DNA from: Aestuariispira insulae
Lineage (GTDB): Bacteria; Pseudomonadota; Alphaproteobacteria; UBA8366; Aestuariispiraceae
Direction: 5' to 3'
Length of the DNA stretch: 64,000 nucleotides
NCBI RefSeq assembly: GCF_003385955.1
Contig: NZ_QRDW01000002.1
Coordinates: 1-64,000 of the forward strand
Shown in pieces: positions 34,791-43,688 of this stretch. The translations under genes were made by a program, and so were the position numbers. The notes below the pieces were generated by a model, which saw nothing but the letters and a program-made list of their open reading frames with translations, searched no databases and was not told the origin of the DNA. Within the stretch, counting starts at the first letter, position 1; each line of letters opens with the position of its first letter.

Positions 34791-35408
34791 ATGGAATTCA
34801 CACCCCTACTCATTTTTGCCCTGGCCCTCCTGGTATCCGCCGGATCACCCGGCCCCAGCATCGCCGCCCTGGTGACCCGTGTCCTGGTCAAGGGCTGGCG
34901 AGATGTCATGCCTTTTCTGGCCGCTATGTGGCTGGGTGAGGCGATCTGGCTCACATGCGCAGTGGCGGGGTTGGTGGTGTTGATGGACACGTTTTATTGG
35001 GCGTTCCAGATTCTGAAATATTGCGGGGTGGCCTATCTGATCTATCTGGCCTGGCGCATGTGGACCGCCCCGGTCAGCGCAGAACCCACGGCAGAAGACG
35101 CGCCCAGGGGGCGGGACGGGCTGCGCATGTTCCTGGCGGGCATGGCCGTGACTTTGGGCAATCCGAAAATCATGGTTTTCTATCTGGCGCTGTTGCCGAC
35201 CATCATCGATCTTCAGGCAATCAGTCTGATCGGTTGGGTCGAGTTGACCTTCACCATGTTGCTGGTCCTGATTGCGGTGGATTGCGCCTATGTGATTGTG
35301 GCGGCCCGGGCGCGTCTGATGCTGAAAAATCCGCGCGCGATGAGAATTGCCAATCGAGTGAGCGCCGGTGTTATGGGGGGGGCGGCGGCGGCCATTGCCA
35401 CGCGCTGA
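34791..35408 (+). CDS. LysE/RhtB family exporter
   Basis: This is a 205-residue six-helix membrane protein with the motif SAGSPGPSIAALV near the N-terminus and VTLGNPKIMVFYLALLP in the centre, both diagnostic of LysE/RhtB exporters. The frame is open 39 codons further upstream, but the ATG at 34791 matches the family's usual start. The substrate is unknown. It is the second of three intact members in the window. Confidence 0.87.
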   Translation: MEFTPLLIFALALLVSAGSPGPSIAALVTRVLVKGWRDVMPFLAAMWLGEAIWLTCAVAGLVVLMDTFYWAFQILKYCGVAYLIYLAWRMWTAPVSAEPTAEDAPRGRDGLRMFLAGMAVTLGNPKIMVFYLALLPTIIDLQAISLIGWVELTFTMLLVLIAVDCAYVIVAARARLMLKNPRAMRIANRVSAGVMGGAAAAIATR

Positions 35409-35458
35409 TGCGCTGCCTATAAAGGCCCGGAAACAGGAACCCTGACCGGAGCCGCAGC

Positions 35459-36316
35459 TTGGCCATTCCCGACCACCAGTTTGATTTCCCACTCGCCTGT
35501 CCCATCGATGGCAGCAGCCTTTGCCTGGACGGCGGATCGCTTGCCTGCGGGGAAGGGCACCGGTTTGATGTCGCCAAAGAAGGTTATGCCAACCTTCTGC
35601 CGGTCCAGTTCAAGAATTCCAGGGATCCGGGCGACAGTAAGGAAATGGTCCAGGCCCGCCGCAAGACGTTGGAAAGCGGTGCTTTTGCGCATGTGGCAGA
35701 TGCCTTGGCCGGGGTTGCGGCTCAGCATGCCGGGCGGGTCGAACGACCTATTAATCTGCTCGATGCCGGATGCGGCGAAGGGTATTATTTGGGGCAGGTT
35801 TCAAAGCATCTGGAACCGGGGGTGGCCAATTGCATCGGGCTCGATATTTCCAAATGGGCGGTGCGCGCGGCGGCCAAGCGCTATAAGCCCCTGTGCTGGC
35901 TGGTGGCGACCAACCGTCGCCTGCCTGTCCGGGCCGGTGATATTGACATGATCGCCTGTCTGTTCGGTTTTCCCGTCTGGTCTCATTGGGCTGAACTGCA
36001 GCGGCCCGGCCAGCAGGTGGTAATGATTGATCCTGCACGTGATCATTTGAAGGAACTGCGCGAAATCATCTATGAGGATGTGCGCTATCATGATGCCCCG
36101 GCACTGGATGGAGCCTTTGATGCCGGGTATCGCCTGGAAGCTTCGGAGATTGTTTCCCGGCAGGTTCTGCTGGATGGCATGGAGCTTATTGCCAGCCTGG
36201 TTTCCATGACCCCCCATGCCCACCGGATGGGAGAGGCCGGTGCGGCGGCCCTGGCCGGGTTGGAGCGGCTGGAGGTGACCGTCGCGGTAGAGTTGCGCCG
36301 ACTGGAACGAATTTGA
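35459..36316 (+). CDS. RlmA-like 23S rRNA guanine-N1 methyltransferase
   Basis: This is a 285-residue enzyme of the RlmA/TlrB type. The N-terminal zinc-ribbon region (CPIDGSS, LACGEGHRFDVAKEGYANLL) is followed by a SAM domain (LLDAGCGEGYYLGQV, CIGLDISKWAVRAAAKRY) and ATNRRLPVRAGDIDMIACLF. The second zinc Cys of E. coli RlmA (CPLC) is Asp here (CPID), with another Cys five residues later. The start is TTG at 35459 with GGAG 8 bases upstream. RlmA methylates G745 of 23S rRNA in E. coli; the site here is inferred. Confidence 0.85.
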   Translation: MAIPDHQFDFPLACPIDGSSLCLDGGSLACGEGHRFDVAKEGYANLLPVQFKNSRDPGDSKEMVQARRKTLESGAFAHVADALAGVAAQHAGRVERPINLLDAGCGEGYYLGQVSKHLEPGVANCIGLDISKWAVRAAAKRYKPLCWLVATNRRLPVRAGDIDMIACLFGFPVWSHWAELQRPGQQVVMIDPARDHLKELREIIYEDVRYHDAPALDGAFDAGYRLEASEIVSRQVLLDGMELIASLVSMTPHAHRMGEAGAAALAGLERLEVTVAVELRRLERI

Positions 36317-36453
36317 ACAACCGGCCGGCAAAAGATCTGTGCCCGGCGATGCGGCAATCGGGATCAGTCTCTTGTTGAACAGGAGGGGCCGGGCCGTTTA
36401 ACCTGCTGAAACCGGTAAAAAATTAATTTCACCAATTGGGCAGGGTCGAAGTA

Positions 36454-37398
36454 ATGGGCGGGATTTCCGACAATATCAAGGGTGCGCTATTGATGGCGGT
36501 CAGCATGCTGGCCTTCGTGCTTAATGATACCATGGTCAAAATGGCCGCGGATCACCTCAGCCTGTTCCAAACGATCTTTTTGCGTGGCGTAATGACCGTT
36601 GTTCTGGTCGGGATTTTTGCCTGGTATAAAAAACAGCTTTTTTATCGCTTTGACCGGCGGGATTGGGGCGTGGTCGCCCTGCGCCTCATGGGGGAGGTGG
36701 GCGCGACCCTCTGTTTCCTGACTGCGCTTTTCAATATGCCGCTGGCCAATGCAACCGCGATCATGCAGGCGCTGCCCCTGGCGATAACCCTGGCGGCGGC
36801 GATTTTTCTGGGCGAGCCGGTCGGCTGGCGTCGCTATGGTGCGATCCTGGCCGGATTTGTTGGTGTTCTGGTGATTGTGCGGCCGGGGGCGGAAGGGTTT
36901 AACGACTATTCGCTCTGGGCGCTGGGCGCCGTTTTTTGTGTGGTGCTGCGTGATCTCGCCACCAGCCGTTTGTCCCGCAACGTGCCATCCCTTTATGTTT
37001 CCTTCCTGACCACGATCATTGTCACGGTCTTTGGCGCGGTCATGCTGCCGACTGAAAGCTGGCAGCCGGTGACGACCCCGGCCCTGGTCCAGCTTCTCGG
37101 TGCGGCGGTCTTCATTATCTTCGGTTATCAGACATCGATCATGACCATGCGTATCGGTGAGATCAGCTTTTCTTCACCCTTCCGTTATACGGTTCTGATC
37201 TGGGCGATGTTGCTGGGGATTTTCGTTTTTGGTGATATTCCGGATGTCTGGACCATCATCGGCAGTGCCATCGTGGTGCTGGCCGGGATTTATACCTTCT
37301 ACCGGGAACGGCAGGTGGGACGGCAGGAAATTGCCAGCCAGGAACAGTCGCCCAGGCCGGAGATTGATGGCATGATCGAAGAAGAAAAAATATCCTGA
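36454..37398 (+). CDS. EamA/DMT family transporter
   Basis: This is a 314-residue membrane protein with ten predicted helices in two EamA repeats (GALLMAVSMLAFVLNDTMVK in the first, LWALGAVFCVVLRDLATSRL in the second). DMT proteins usually export metabolites; the substrate is unknown. The ATG at 36454 has AGGG 8 bases upstream and is preferred to a TTG 18 bases before. A charged C-terminal tail follows the last helix. Confidence 0.87.
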   Translation: MGGISDNIKGALLMAVSMLAFVLNDTMVKMAADHLSLFQTIFLRGVMTVVLVGIFAWYKKQLFYRFDRRDWGVVALRLMGEVGATLCFLTALFNMPLANATAIMQALPLAITLAAAIFLGEPVGWRRYGAILAGFVGVLVIVRPGAEGFNDYSLWALGAVFCVVLRDLATSRLSRNVPSLYVSFLTTIIVTVFGAVMLPTESWQPVTTPALVQLLGAAVFIIFGYQTSIMTMRIGEISFSSPFRYTVLIWAMLLGIFVFGDIPDVWTIIGSAIVVLAGIYTFYRERQVGRQEIASQEQSPRPEIDGMIEEEKIS

Positions 37399-37446
37399 CG
37401 TCCGGAGGGCTTCGCTTTGCCGGGGAAACTGGATTAGGATGGAAGC

Positions 37447-38352
37447 ATGAAGACAAGATTAATCCCGGTCCTGCTGTCATCCCTGATTGCGATACTGTCG
37501 GCAAGTGCCTCTGTTCGGGGGGAAGAAGCCGAGAAACAAAAGATTGTCTGGCTGGCGGCGGAATGGGTGCCGAGCTGGATCAAGGAAGGTCCTGAAAAAG
37601 GCACAGGATATTCAGACCGAATGGAAAAACTGTTGAAAGCCGCTTTGCCCGGTTTTCAGCATCAGGAGAAATTTACCAGCGTTCCCAGGGTGGTCCGCGA
37701 GCTGTTTGGCGAAGAGGAAACCTGTTTTTCGGCAGGGTTCTACGAATGGATCGATCCGGAAACCGGCGAACCCCATACGGATACTATCTGGTCTGCGCCG
37801 ATCTATCTTTTTTATTGGCATGGTCTGGTCATGCTGAAGGAAACCCGTGATAGGTTGCCAGGCGGGGAGAAGATCTATCTTTCCGATGTTATTGGTGATG
37901 GCTCCCTTCGTCTCGGGCTGGATCGGGGGCGGGTTTACGGACCAGCCCTGGATCCGATCCTTCTGGATTACCAGGAAGCCGATCATGTGTTGATGAGCGG
38001 CGGCAATAAGGACGCGACCGCAAACCAATACCGGCTGTTAAGCCGGGGCCGGATCGACTATATGGTCGACTATTCCTTCATGATGGAATATGCGGCGCGT
38101 TTGCTGAAAACGCCTGACAGGTTCGTCTTTGTGCCGCTGGCGGACCATGAAACACCTCACGGATTGGGGGCGGTAGCCTGCAATAACTCGGAAAAAGGTC
38201 GACGGGTGATCGCCGCTGTGAACAAAGCTCTTGTCGATCTTCGGTCCAGCCAGGAATTCCGGGACATCAATTCGGAATGGTTCATGCTGGAAGGGCGCGA
38301 AGAAGAGTTTTGGCGCCTTTGGGAAGAAGAGCTTTTGAGCCGATCGGAATGA
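37447..38352 (+). CDS. Orphan periplasmic solute-binding-like protein
   Basis: This is a 301-residue exported protein: signal peptide (LLSSLIAILSASASVRG), then a family 3 binding fold starting KIVWLAAEWVPSWIKEG. The middle has a conserved-looking Cys in EEETCFSAGFYEWIDPE and WSAPIYLFYWHGLVML. The layout resembles the TIGR02285-type group of uncharacterised binding proteins. No permease or ATPase is nearby. It follows the EamA gene by 48 bases, so the two may be cotranscribed. Confidence 0.8.
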   Translation: MKTRLIPVLLSSLIAILSASASVRGEEAEKQKIVWLAAEWVPSWIKEGPEKGTGYSDRMEKLLKAALPGFQHQEKFTSVPRVVRELFGEEETCFSAGFYEWIDPETGEPHTDTIWSAPIYLFYWHGLVMLKETRDRLPGGEKIYLSDVIGDGSLRLGLDRGRVYGPALDPILLDYQEADHVLMSGGNKDATANQYRLLSRGRIDYMVDYSFMMEYAARLLKTPDRFVFVPLADHETPHGLGAVACNNSEKGRRVIAAVNKALVDLRSSQEFRDINSEWFMLEGREEEFWRLWEEELLSRSE

Positions 38353-38358
38353 GAGGCA

Positions 38359-38562
38359 TCATGCGTCCGCAACAAGGAGGCCGCTGGCAATCTCAAGACA
38401 TTGCTGGAATGTGTGCCGGATCCAGGCGGCGTCTTCCGGGCAGACCGGCCCATTGTCCAGAGCGGTCCGGAGACAGCGTCCTTCCGCTTCGGCAATTCCC
38501 ATAAGCAATTTGCAAGCGATTTGCTCTGCACTATCGCCCGACTGATAAATATAGTCGGTCAT
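38359..38562 (-). CDS. Small helical protein, unknown function
   Basis: This is a 67-residue, predominantly helical reading frame (SAEQIACKLLMGIAEAEGRCL, EDAAWIRHTFQQCLEIASGLL) with three Cys. The ATG at 38562 has AGGTGAG about 8 bases upstream. It converges with the solute-binding gene with a 6-base gap. The length is short and no family is recognised, so it is only a probable gene. Confidence 0.45.
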   Translation of the reverse strand: MTDYIYQSGDSAEQIACKLLMGIAEAEGRCLRTALDNGPVCPEDAAWIRHTFQQCLEIASGLLVADA

Positions 38563-38654
38563 TCCCCACACTCACCTGAATAAGGTGTCTTAGCCACAAT
38601 CCAGTAGCGTAGTATATTACCGTTTTGAGGTCAATTGCGGGTTTCCGGCGGGGC

Positions 38655-38810
38655 TTAGGCCCGCAGTAGGACAGGTTTTGCGCCAAAACCGATAAAAATG
38701 ATCCCGGTCAGAAGTCGGCAGGGTCGTTGTGAACAGCATGTCCTTGGGAACGGGTGACATTACCAATAGGCACGCCACCAGCATGAAGTCAGAATATCGG
38801 CGATCGGCAT
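38655..38810 (-). pseudogene. Decayed LysE/RhtB exporter gene remnant
   Basis: On the minus strand the reading starts MPIADILTS, then after a 1-base frame change continues FMLVACLLVMSPVPKDMLFT, like the first helix and PGP motif of LysE proteins. After another frame change comes LTGIIFIGFGAKPVLLRA and a stop, like the last helix. The middle about 150 residues are missing. It is therefore a deleted and frameshifted relic. The functional copies in the window are at 3600, 34791 and 58492. Confidence 0.6.
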
Positions 38811-38979
38811 GGTCCCGGTCCTTTTCATTGGTCTTGAAAATGAATATCTAGGAAAGAGAATGCCGGTCAACGGGAGTATTGTCCGGGTTCAATCCAGAGA
38901 ACCGAAGCTTTTTCCTATATGTGGTGTTGGGACAGCGAATGCTGGCATGGGATGGCTTGTCCGAAGGAGCATTGAAACT

Positions 38980-39939
38980 GTGAGTGGGGTCGTGATCGAC
39001 AGTTTGCTGGAACGCCGGTTCCCGGGGTTTGCGCATTTCGTCCAGGAGCAACTGTCCGGGCGGCTGCGCAAGTTGGAACCGGACCGGCGAGCCTGGCTGG
39101 ACAGGCGGAGGAAGGCAGCGTTGCTGGGGTGGGCGGCGGGCCTGGCGCTGGCGGTCTGGGTTGCCCAGGGACGTGAGACACTGCTTGAAGTCATTTCAAT
39201 TTTCACCCTGACGGGCGGACTGGCCGGATTCATCTGTGCTTGGCTGGCCAAGCGGTATCTGACCAAAGCCTTTGAAGGTGATGTCCAGGCGGAAATGTTG
39301 GGGCCGCTTTGTTATTTCATGAAGCTCGGTTTTGAGCGTCGCCCGGATGATTTCCATCTTTATGGCTATCAGAAACAGGGGTTGGTGCCGGATTATGACG
39401 GCCATGACCTACGCAACCGGATTTATGGGACCTATGATGGGGTTGATTTCGAATGTGTGGAATTGGCGCTCACGGAATTGGGGGTGACCAGGCGGCTGCG
39501 GGACCGTCGCTATTATGGTGTGTTGTTCCGTTTGTCGGCGGGGCGGCGCTTCGAAGGGCGTACAGTGATCCTGGATCGATCGGTCAGGCTGGACTCGCTC
39601 TCTGCCGATTTTCGCGAATATAAGGAGCAGGACCACCCCAACAGCGGCTTCACCCGGATCTATCAGACCCTGGGCACGGACCCTGCGGAGGCGGGTCAGC
39701 TGCTGCCCGATGACGTGGTGTCGGGTTTGGTGGCGATCCGCCATAAAAGCGGGGTCAAATCCGTGCGCGGGGCCTTTGTGAACGGCAATTTCCTGCTGGC
39801 GGTGGAATATGCAAAAAGGCCGTTTGATGTGGATGTGGAGAAAACCGCCTTCCGATCGAAGCGATTGATCGAGACGTTTCAGGGCGGATTTGAGGATCTG
39901 TTTGATATTCTGGAAAAAATACGCCCGATCTCGCTTTAA
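38980..39939 (+). CDS. DUF3137-like membrane protein
   Basis: This is a 319-residue protein with two hydrophobic helices near the N-terminus (ALLGWAAGLALAVWVAQ and TLTGGLAGFICAWLAK) followed by a large cytosolic domain. The domain has YFMKLGFERRPDDFHLYGYQKQGLVPDYDGH, resembling DUF3137 proteins of unknown function. I chose the GTG at 38980 because AAGGAG lies 10 bases upstream; the longer reading from 38809 would run through the relic gene. It converges with a LysR gene, and their stops overlap. Confidence 0.7.
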   Translation: MSGVVIDSLLERRFPGFAHFVQEQLSGRLRKLEPDRRAWLDRRRKAALLGWAAGLALAVWVAQGRETLLEVISIFTLTGGLAGFICAWLAKRYLTKAFEGDVQAEMLGPLCYFMKLGFERRPDDFHLYGYQKQGLVPDYDGHDLRNRIYGTYDGVDFECVELALTELGVTRRLRDRRYYGVLFRLSAGRRFEGRTVILDRSVRLDSLSADFREYKEQDHPNSGFTRIYQTLGTDPAEAGQLLPDDVVSGLVAIRHKSGVKSVRGAFVNGNFLLAVEYAKRPFDVDVEKTAFRSKRLIETFQGGFEDLFDILEKIRPISL

Positions 39940-40847
39940 TCGCGAACGGTAGCCGTTTCTCGCACCATGTAATCGACAAAGGCGCGGATCCGGGGCGAAA
40001 CCAGCCTCCGGTCCAGCCAGACCAGCAGCATCGGCGTGCCGGTCGGACGGAAGGGGCTAAGAATTTCCACCAGACGCCCGGCCTCCAAGCTCTTGCGCAC
40101 AGCCAGGCTGGGCTGTTGAGCGATGCCCAGGCCGGTTTCGGCCGCATGGGTGATCTCTTCCCCGTCATTGATGGTCATCGGGCCCTTGAAGCGGCATTTT
40201 TCCACCTGGCCGTTGATGGTGAAGGTCCAGGGCATATGCTGGCCGGTGCGCGGGTTGCGGAAATTAAGACAGGCATGATGTTCCAGATCCTCGACCGTCT
40301 GCGGGATGCCATGGCGTTCCAGATAATCGGGGGCTGCACAAGTGACCAGCGGGTCGACCAGCAGCTGCCGGGAAATCAGGTTTGTTTTCGGTGTCGCACC
40401 AAAGACCCGGATCGCGCGGATCGCCACATCAACTCCCTCGGCGGCCAGATCAATCTCGCGCTCGTCATAGGTCAGTTCGATTGATATTTCCGGGTTTTCC
40501 AATGCAAAGCCGGAAATCAGCCGGGTCAGCCAGGGCCGGTTATAGGCGGCAGGTGCCGAGATGGAGAGCCGCCCGTGGGGGTGCTCGCGTTGGTCCGATA
40601 TTTCTCGGGCGAGGGTGGAAAATTCATCCAGCAGCCGTCTGGCCCCGTCATAAAAGCGCTCTCCCTCGGCGGTCATGCTGACCGACCGTGTGGTGCGGTG
40701 AAACAGCTTTACCCCCATGCCTTCCTCCAACCGGGCAATGGCCTTGCTGGTGGCTGAGGTGGACAGGCCCAGTTTATGGGCGGCGGCGGCGAAATTGCCT
40801 TGTTCGGCGACCGCAACAAAGGCGCTGATGTTTCGTTGGCTCCACAT
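39936..40847 (-). CDS. LysR family transcriptional regulator
   Basis: This is a 303-residue LysR regulator of the common CrgA/DmlR-like type. Its helix-turn-helix is at the N-terminus (FVAVAEQGNFAAAAHKLGLS, SATSKAIARLEEGMGVKLF), followed by the effector domain (GRLSISAPAAYNRPWL, DVAIRAIRV). It is divergent from the nitrilase gene across 116 bases and probably regulates the nitrilase/amidotransferase pair. The longer frame upstream is discarded because the ATG at 40847 begins the HTH domain. Confidence 0.93.
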   Translation of the reverse strand: MWSQRNISAFVAVAEQGNFAAAAHKLGLSTSATSKAIARLEEGMGVKLFHRTTRSVSMTAEGERFYDGARRLLDEFSTLAREISDQREHPHGRLSISAPAAYNRPWLTRLISGFALENPEISIELTYDEREIDLAAEGVDVAIRAIRVFGATPKTNLISRQLLVDPLVTCAAPDYLERHGIPQTVEDLEHHACLNFRNPRTGQHMPWTFTINGQVEKCRFKGPMTINDGEEITHAAETGLGIAQQPSLAVRKSLEAGRLVEILSPFRPTGTPMLLVWLDRRLVSPRIRAFVDYMVRETATVRD

Positions 40848-40963
40848 GGTCTCTATTAAGGACAAAAAGTTAATAGTAAGGCGATAATAACTCTCTTCAT
40901 CGGATTGAAAAACAAATTGTAGAATAAAGATCAATAACGGGTGGTTTTGCGAGGGAGAATGAC

Positions 40964-41899
40964 ATGACCATTGTAACCGGAGCGGTGATCCAGGCGGGTA
41001 CATGCCTGTTTGATAAGGAAAGAACCTTCCAGAAACTGGCCGATCTGGTGCATGACGCGGCAAAGCAAGGGGCAGAGCTTGTGGTTTTGCCGGAGGCCTT
41101 TATCGGCGGCTATCCCAAAGGCCTGGATTTCGGTGTCCGGCTGGGCATGCGTTCGGACGAAGGCCGTGACGATTTTCGGCGCTATTTTGAGCAATCCATA
41201 GCCGTGCCGGGACCGGATGCGGATAGGATCAGCGAGATAGCGGCCAATGCCGGGGTACATCTGGTGGTCGGCGTGGTGGAACGCGACGGCGCCACCATGC
41301 ATTGCGCCCAGCTCTATTACGATGCAGCAGGCCATTTGATCGGCAAACACCGCAAGGTGATGCCGACTGCCCTGGAACGGGTGGTTTGGGGATTTGGCGA
41401 CGGCACCGGCATTGTGGCCCCAAAAACCGGGCTTGGTGTGTTGGGCGGGGCGATTTGTTGGGAAAATTATCTGCCGCAGCTGCGCCTGGCGCTGTATCAG
41501 AAAGGGGTGGAGTTTTATTGCGTCTCCACTGTAGATGACCGGGAAGTCTGGTTGCCGACGATGCAGACGGTGGCATTGGAAGGCCGCTGTTTTGTCCTGT
41601 CCGCGCATCAGTATTTTACCCGCGGTGACGGGCCGGCGGATTATAACCCGATCCAGGGCGACGACCCGGAAACAAAACTGATCCGCGGCGGCAGCTGCAT
41701 CATCTCGCCGCTGGGCAAGGTGCTGGCCGGGCCGGTCTTTGATGAAGAGGCGATTTTGACAGCAGAGCTGGACAAAGATGAAATTGTACGGGGAAAATAC
41801 GATCTGGATGTGGTTGGTCATTATGCCAGGCCGGATCTGTTCACTCTGCTGGTGAATGAAACACCGCAGCGGCCGGTTGAGTTTGTGGGAGAAGAATGA
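40964..41899 (+). CDS. Nitrilase family carbon-nitrogen hydrolase
   Basis: This is a 311-residue cytosolic hydrolase with the catalytic triad in place: Glu44 in LPEAFIGGYPKG, Lys in GKHRKVMPTALERVVWG and Cys in GGAICWENYLP. The PTALERVVWG segment and ICWEN are typical of true nitrilases (branch 1), which turn nitriles into acids and ammonia. The natural nitrile is unknown. It sits 3 bases before the amidotransferase gene in one operon and faces a LysR gene. Confidence 0.92.
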   Translation: MTIVTGAVIQAGTCLFDKERTFQKLADLVHDAAKQGAELVVLPEAFIGGYPKGLDFGVRLGMRSDEGRDDFRRYFEQSIAVPGPDADRISEIAANAGVHLVVGVVERDGATMHCAQLYYDAAGHLIGKHRKVMPTALERVVWGFGDGTGIVAPKTGLGVLGGAICWENYLPQLRLALYQKGVEFYCVSTVDDREVWLPTMQTVALEGRCFVLSAHQYFTRGDGPADYNPIQGDDPETKLIRGGSCIISPLGKVLAGPVFDEEAILTAELDKDEIVRGKYDLDVVGHYARPDLFTLLVNETPQRPVEFVGEE

Positions 41900-41902
41900 G
41901 GC

Positions 41903-42637
41903 ATGAGTTTTCGTATTGGTCTGCTTGAATCCGGCCGGGTCACCTCTGATCTGGTGGAGCGTCACGGGCGCTATGCGGACATGTTCAAGCAATTGTTCGG
42001 CGAGCTGGATGACAGCCTCATCTTTGTGGATTATGCGGTTCTGGATGGTGAGTTGCCGGGGAAAGTTGATGATTGTGATGCTTATATCGTGACCGGCAGC
42101 GCCAATGGCGTTTATGAACGCCTGCCCTGGATGGCGGATCTGCAGGATTTCCTGCGATCTGCCCACAAGGCGGGCAAGCGGTTGCTGGGTATCTGTTTCG
42201 GTCATCAGCTGATCGCCGATGCTTTTGGCGGCCAGGTTGAGAAGGTGGATCGGGGCTGGGCGGTGGGGCTGCATGATTACCGGGTCCATCATCCGCTGCC
42301 CGGCATGCCGGACGGCCGCGAAAGCTTCACGGTTTTTGCCACGCATCAGGATCAGGTGGTGGCCCCGCCGCCCGACGCTTTGGTCCTGGCGGGCAGTGAT
42401 TTCTGCCCCAATGCGGTCTTGAAGATCGGGGATCATGTGCTCACCATGCAATGCCATCCGGAAATCCCCCATGCCTTTGCCCATGATCTGCTGGAAACCA
42501 GGCGGCCCCGGATTGGGGATGATCTGGCGGACCAGGCGCAATCAACCCTGTTTGGTGATTGTGATCGCTGGCATGTGGCCGGCTGGCTGCTGGATTTTCT
42601 GAAAAGCAAAGAGGCCGGACAGGTCCGGCCTCAATGA
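41903..42637 (+). CDS. Class I glutamine amidotransferase-like protein
   Basis: This is a 244-residue GATase1 domain protein with nucleophile Cys in LLGICFGHQLIADAFGG and His/Glu in TMQCHPEIPHAF. It stands alone without a synthase domain, like the GMP-synthase-like proteins that hydrolyse gamma-glutamyl compounds. Pairing with a nitrilase suggests nitrogen scavenging, which is inference. Its last codons overlap a strong hairpin. Confidence 0.9.
   Translation: MSFRIGLLESGRVTSDLVERHGRYADMFKQLFGELDDSLIFVDYAVLDGELPGKVDDCDAYIVTGSANGVYERLPWMADLQDFLRSAHKAGKRLLGICFGHQLIADAFGGQVEKVDRGWAVGLHDYRVHHPLPGMPDGRESFTVFATHQDQVVAPPPDALVLAGSDFCPNAVLKIGDHVLTMQCHPEIPHAFAHDLLETRRPRIGDDLADQAQSTLFGDCDRWHVAGWLLDFLKSKEAGQVRPQ
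42611..42632 (-). terminator. Hairpin terminator between convergent genes
   Basis: GAGGCCGGAC and GTCCGGCCTC form a 10-bp stem with a 2-base loop. On the minus strand it is followed by TTTGCTTTTC, so it can end the EamA transcript (stop at 42676). It overlaps the last codons of the amidotransferase gene on the plus strand. Confidence 0.65.
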
Positions 42638-42675
42638 GAAGGAATTGACGGAACAAGACGAGGGGCTGCCGAAGG

Positions 42676-43590
42676 TCAGGCTTCAGCCGTCTTATTTGTC
42701 TCCTTCCGGGAAGAGGGCAACAGTTTCCAGCCCATATTGACCCCGGCGGCGGCAATGAGGATCAGCGCGATCCCTGCCATCTGATAGAGGCTGAGATCCT
42801 GGTCATAGACCAGATAATCCACCAGGATGGCCACTGCCGGGTAGACAAAGGCCAGAATGGCGATGGCGGCGGTTTTCAGCTTCTGGAAAGCGGAATAGAG
42901 CAGGATATACATGATGCAGGTATGGATCAGACCCAGGCCGACCAGGAATCCCCAGGCCCGTCCATCCTGGGGAGCGGCTTGGAAATCCACCAGGGGTGCC
43001 AGCATGAAACAGCCGAGAATAACCTGGATCAGCGCAATCAGATGCGGGGCCATGCCCTGCTGGCGCTTGATCACCAAAGTGGCGATTGCATAAAGCACCG
43101 CGGCGCCCAGGGCCAGGCCCAGCCCCTGGATCATGGCCATGTCACCGGTGAAGCTGGCGCTGTCCAATTCCAGGATCAAGACCAGCCCGCCAAAGGCGAT
43201 GGCCAGCCAACCGAGCTTGGATCCGCCGATCTTCTCACGCAGGAATAGCGCGCTCAGCAACACCAGGAAAAATGGCTGTGTGTGATAGGCGGCGGTACTG
43301 ATCGATATGCTGGCCAGGCTGAAGGAGGAAAACAGTAAAATCCAGTTGGAAACCAGCGCAACCCCGCCAACGAGCGCCAGGATCACATTGCGCCGGTTGA
43401 AGGAGGCGGGGCGGAGCAATCCGCGCCACCAGCAAAAAGCGGCAAGGCCGAGCGCGCCAAACAGGCAACGGAAGAAAACAGCATTAAAGGCCGACTGGCC
43501 GGATTCCAGAACAAAAAGCCCAATGGTGCCGGAAAGCGCCATGGCGATGATCATTTCGATCATGCCGGGCTGAAAACGGTGTATTTGCAT
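42676..43590 (-). CDS. EamA/DMT family transporter
   Basis: This is a 304-residue ten-helix transporter with two EamA repeats (MIEMIIAMALSGTIGLFVLE and GLGLALGAAVLYAIATLVIK). It is not closely similar in sequence to the other EamA gene at 36454. The ATG at 43590 has AGGA upstream; a TTG 21 bases earlier is possible. It is divergent from a LysR gene, which probably controls it. The substrate is unknown. Confidence 0.87.
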   Translation of the reverse strand: MQIHRFQPGMIEMIIAMALSGTIGLFVLESGQSAFNAVFFRCLFGALGLAAFCWWRGLLRPASFNRRNVILALVGGVALVSNWILLFSSFSLASISISTAAYHTQPFFLVLLSALFLREKIGGSKLGWLAIAFGGLVLILELDSASFTGDMAMIQGLGLALGAAVLYAIATLVIKRQQGMAPHLIALIQVILGCFMLAPLVDFQAAPQDGRAWGFLVGLGLIHTCIMYILLYSAFQKLKTAAIAILAFVYPAVAILVDYLVYDQDLSLYQMAGIALILIAAAGVNMGWKLLPSSRKETNKTAEA

Positions 43591-43606
43591 AATAATGGTT
43601 TTCCTA

Positions 43607-43634
43607 CTCAAAATGGTTCTGACATCAATTTGAG
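43607..43634. promoter_or_regulatory. Candidate LysR-type dyad
   Basis: CTCAAA (43607-43612) and TTTGAG (43629-43634) form an inverted repeat between the divergent EamA and LysR genes. LysR proteins often bind such spaced dyads, but the arms are only 6 bases, so the call rests mainly on position. Confidence 0.35.
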
Positions 43635-43688
43635 TTGCAATGGCGCCGCGGTAAATTTAGAACTTCTGAAACAGATGAAGAAAATCTA

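Noticed and set aside
40931-42541. Long minus-strand frame (536 codons) opposite the nitrilase and amidotransferase genes
   Set aside because: It runs antisense through two genes with intact catalytic motifs, so it is a shadow frame.
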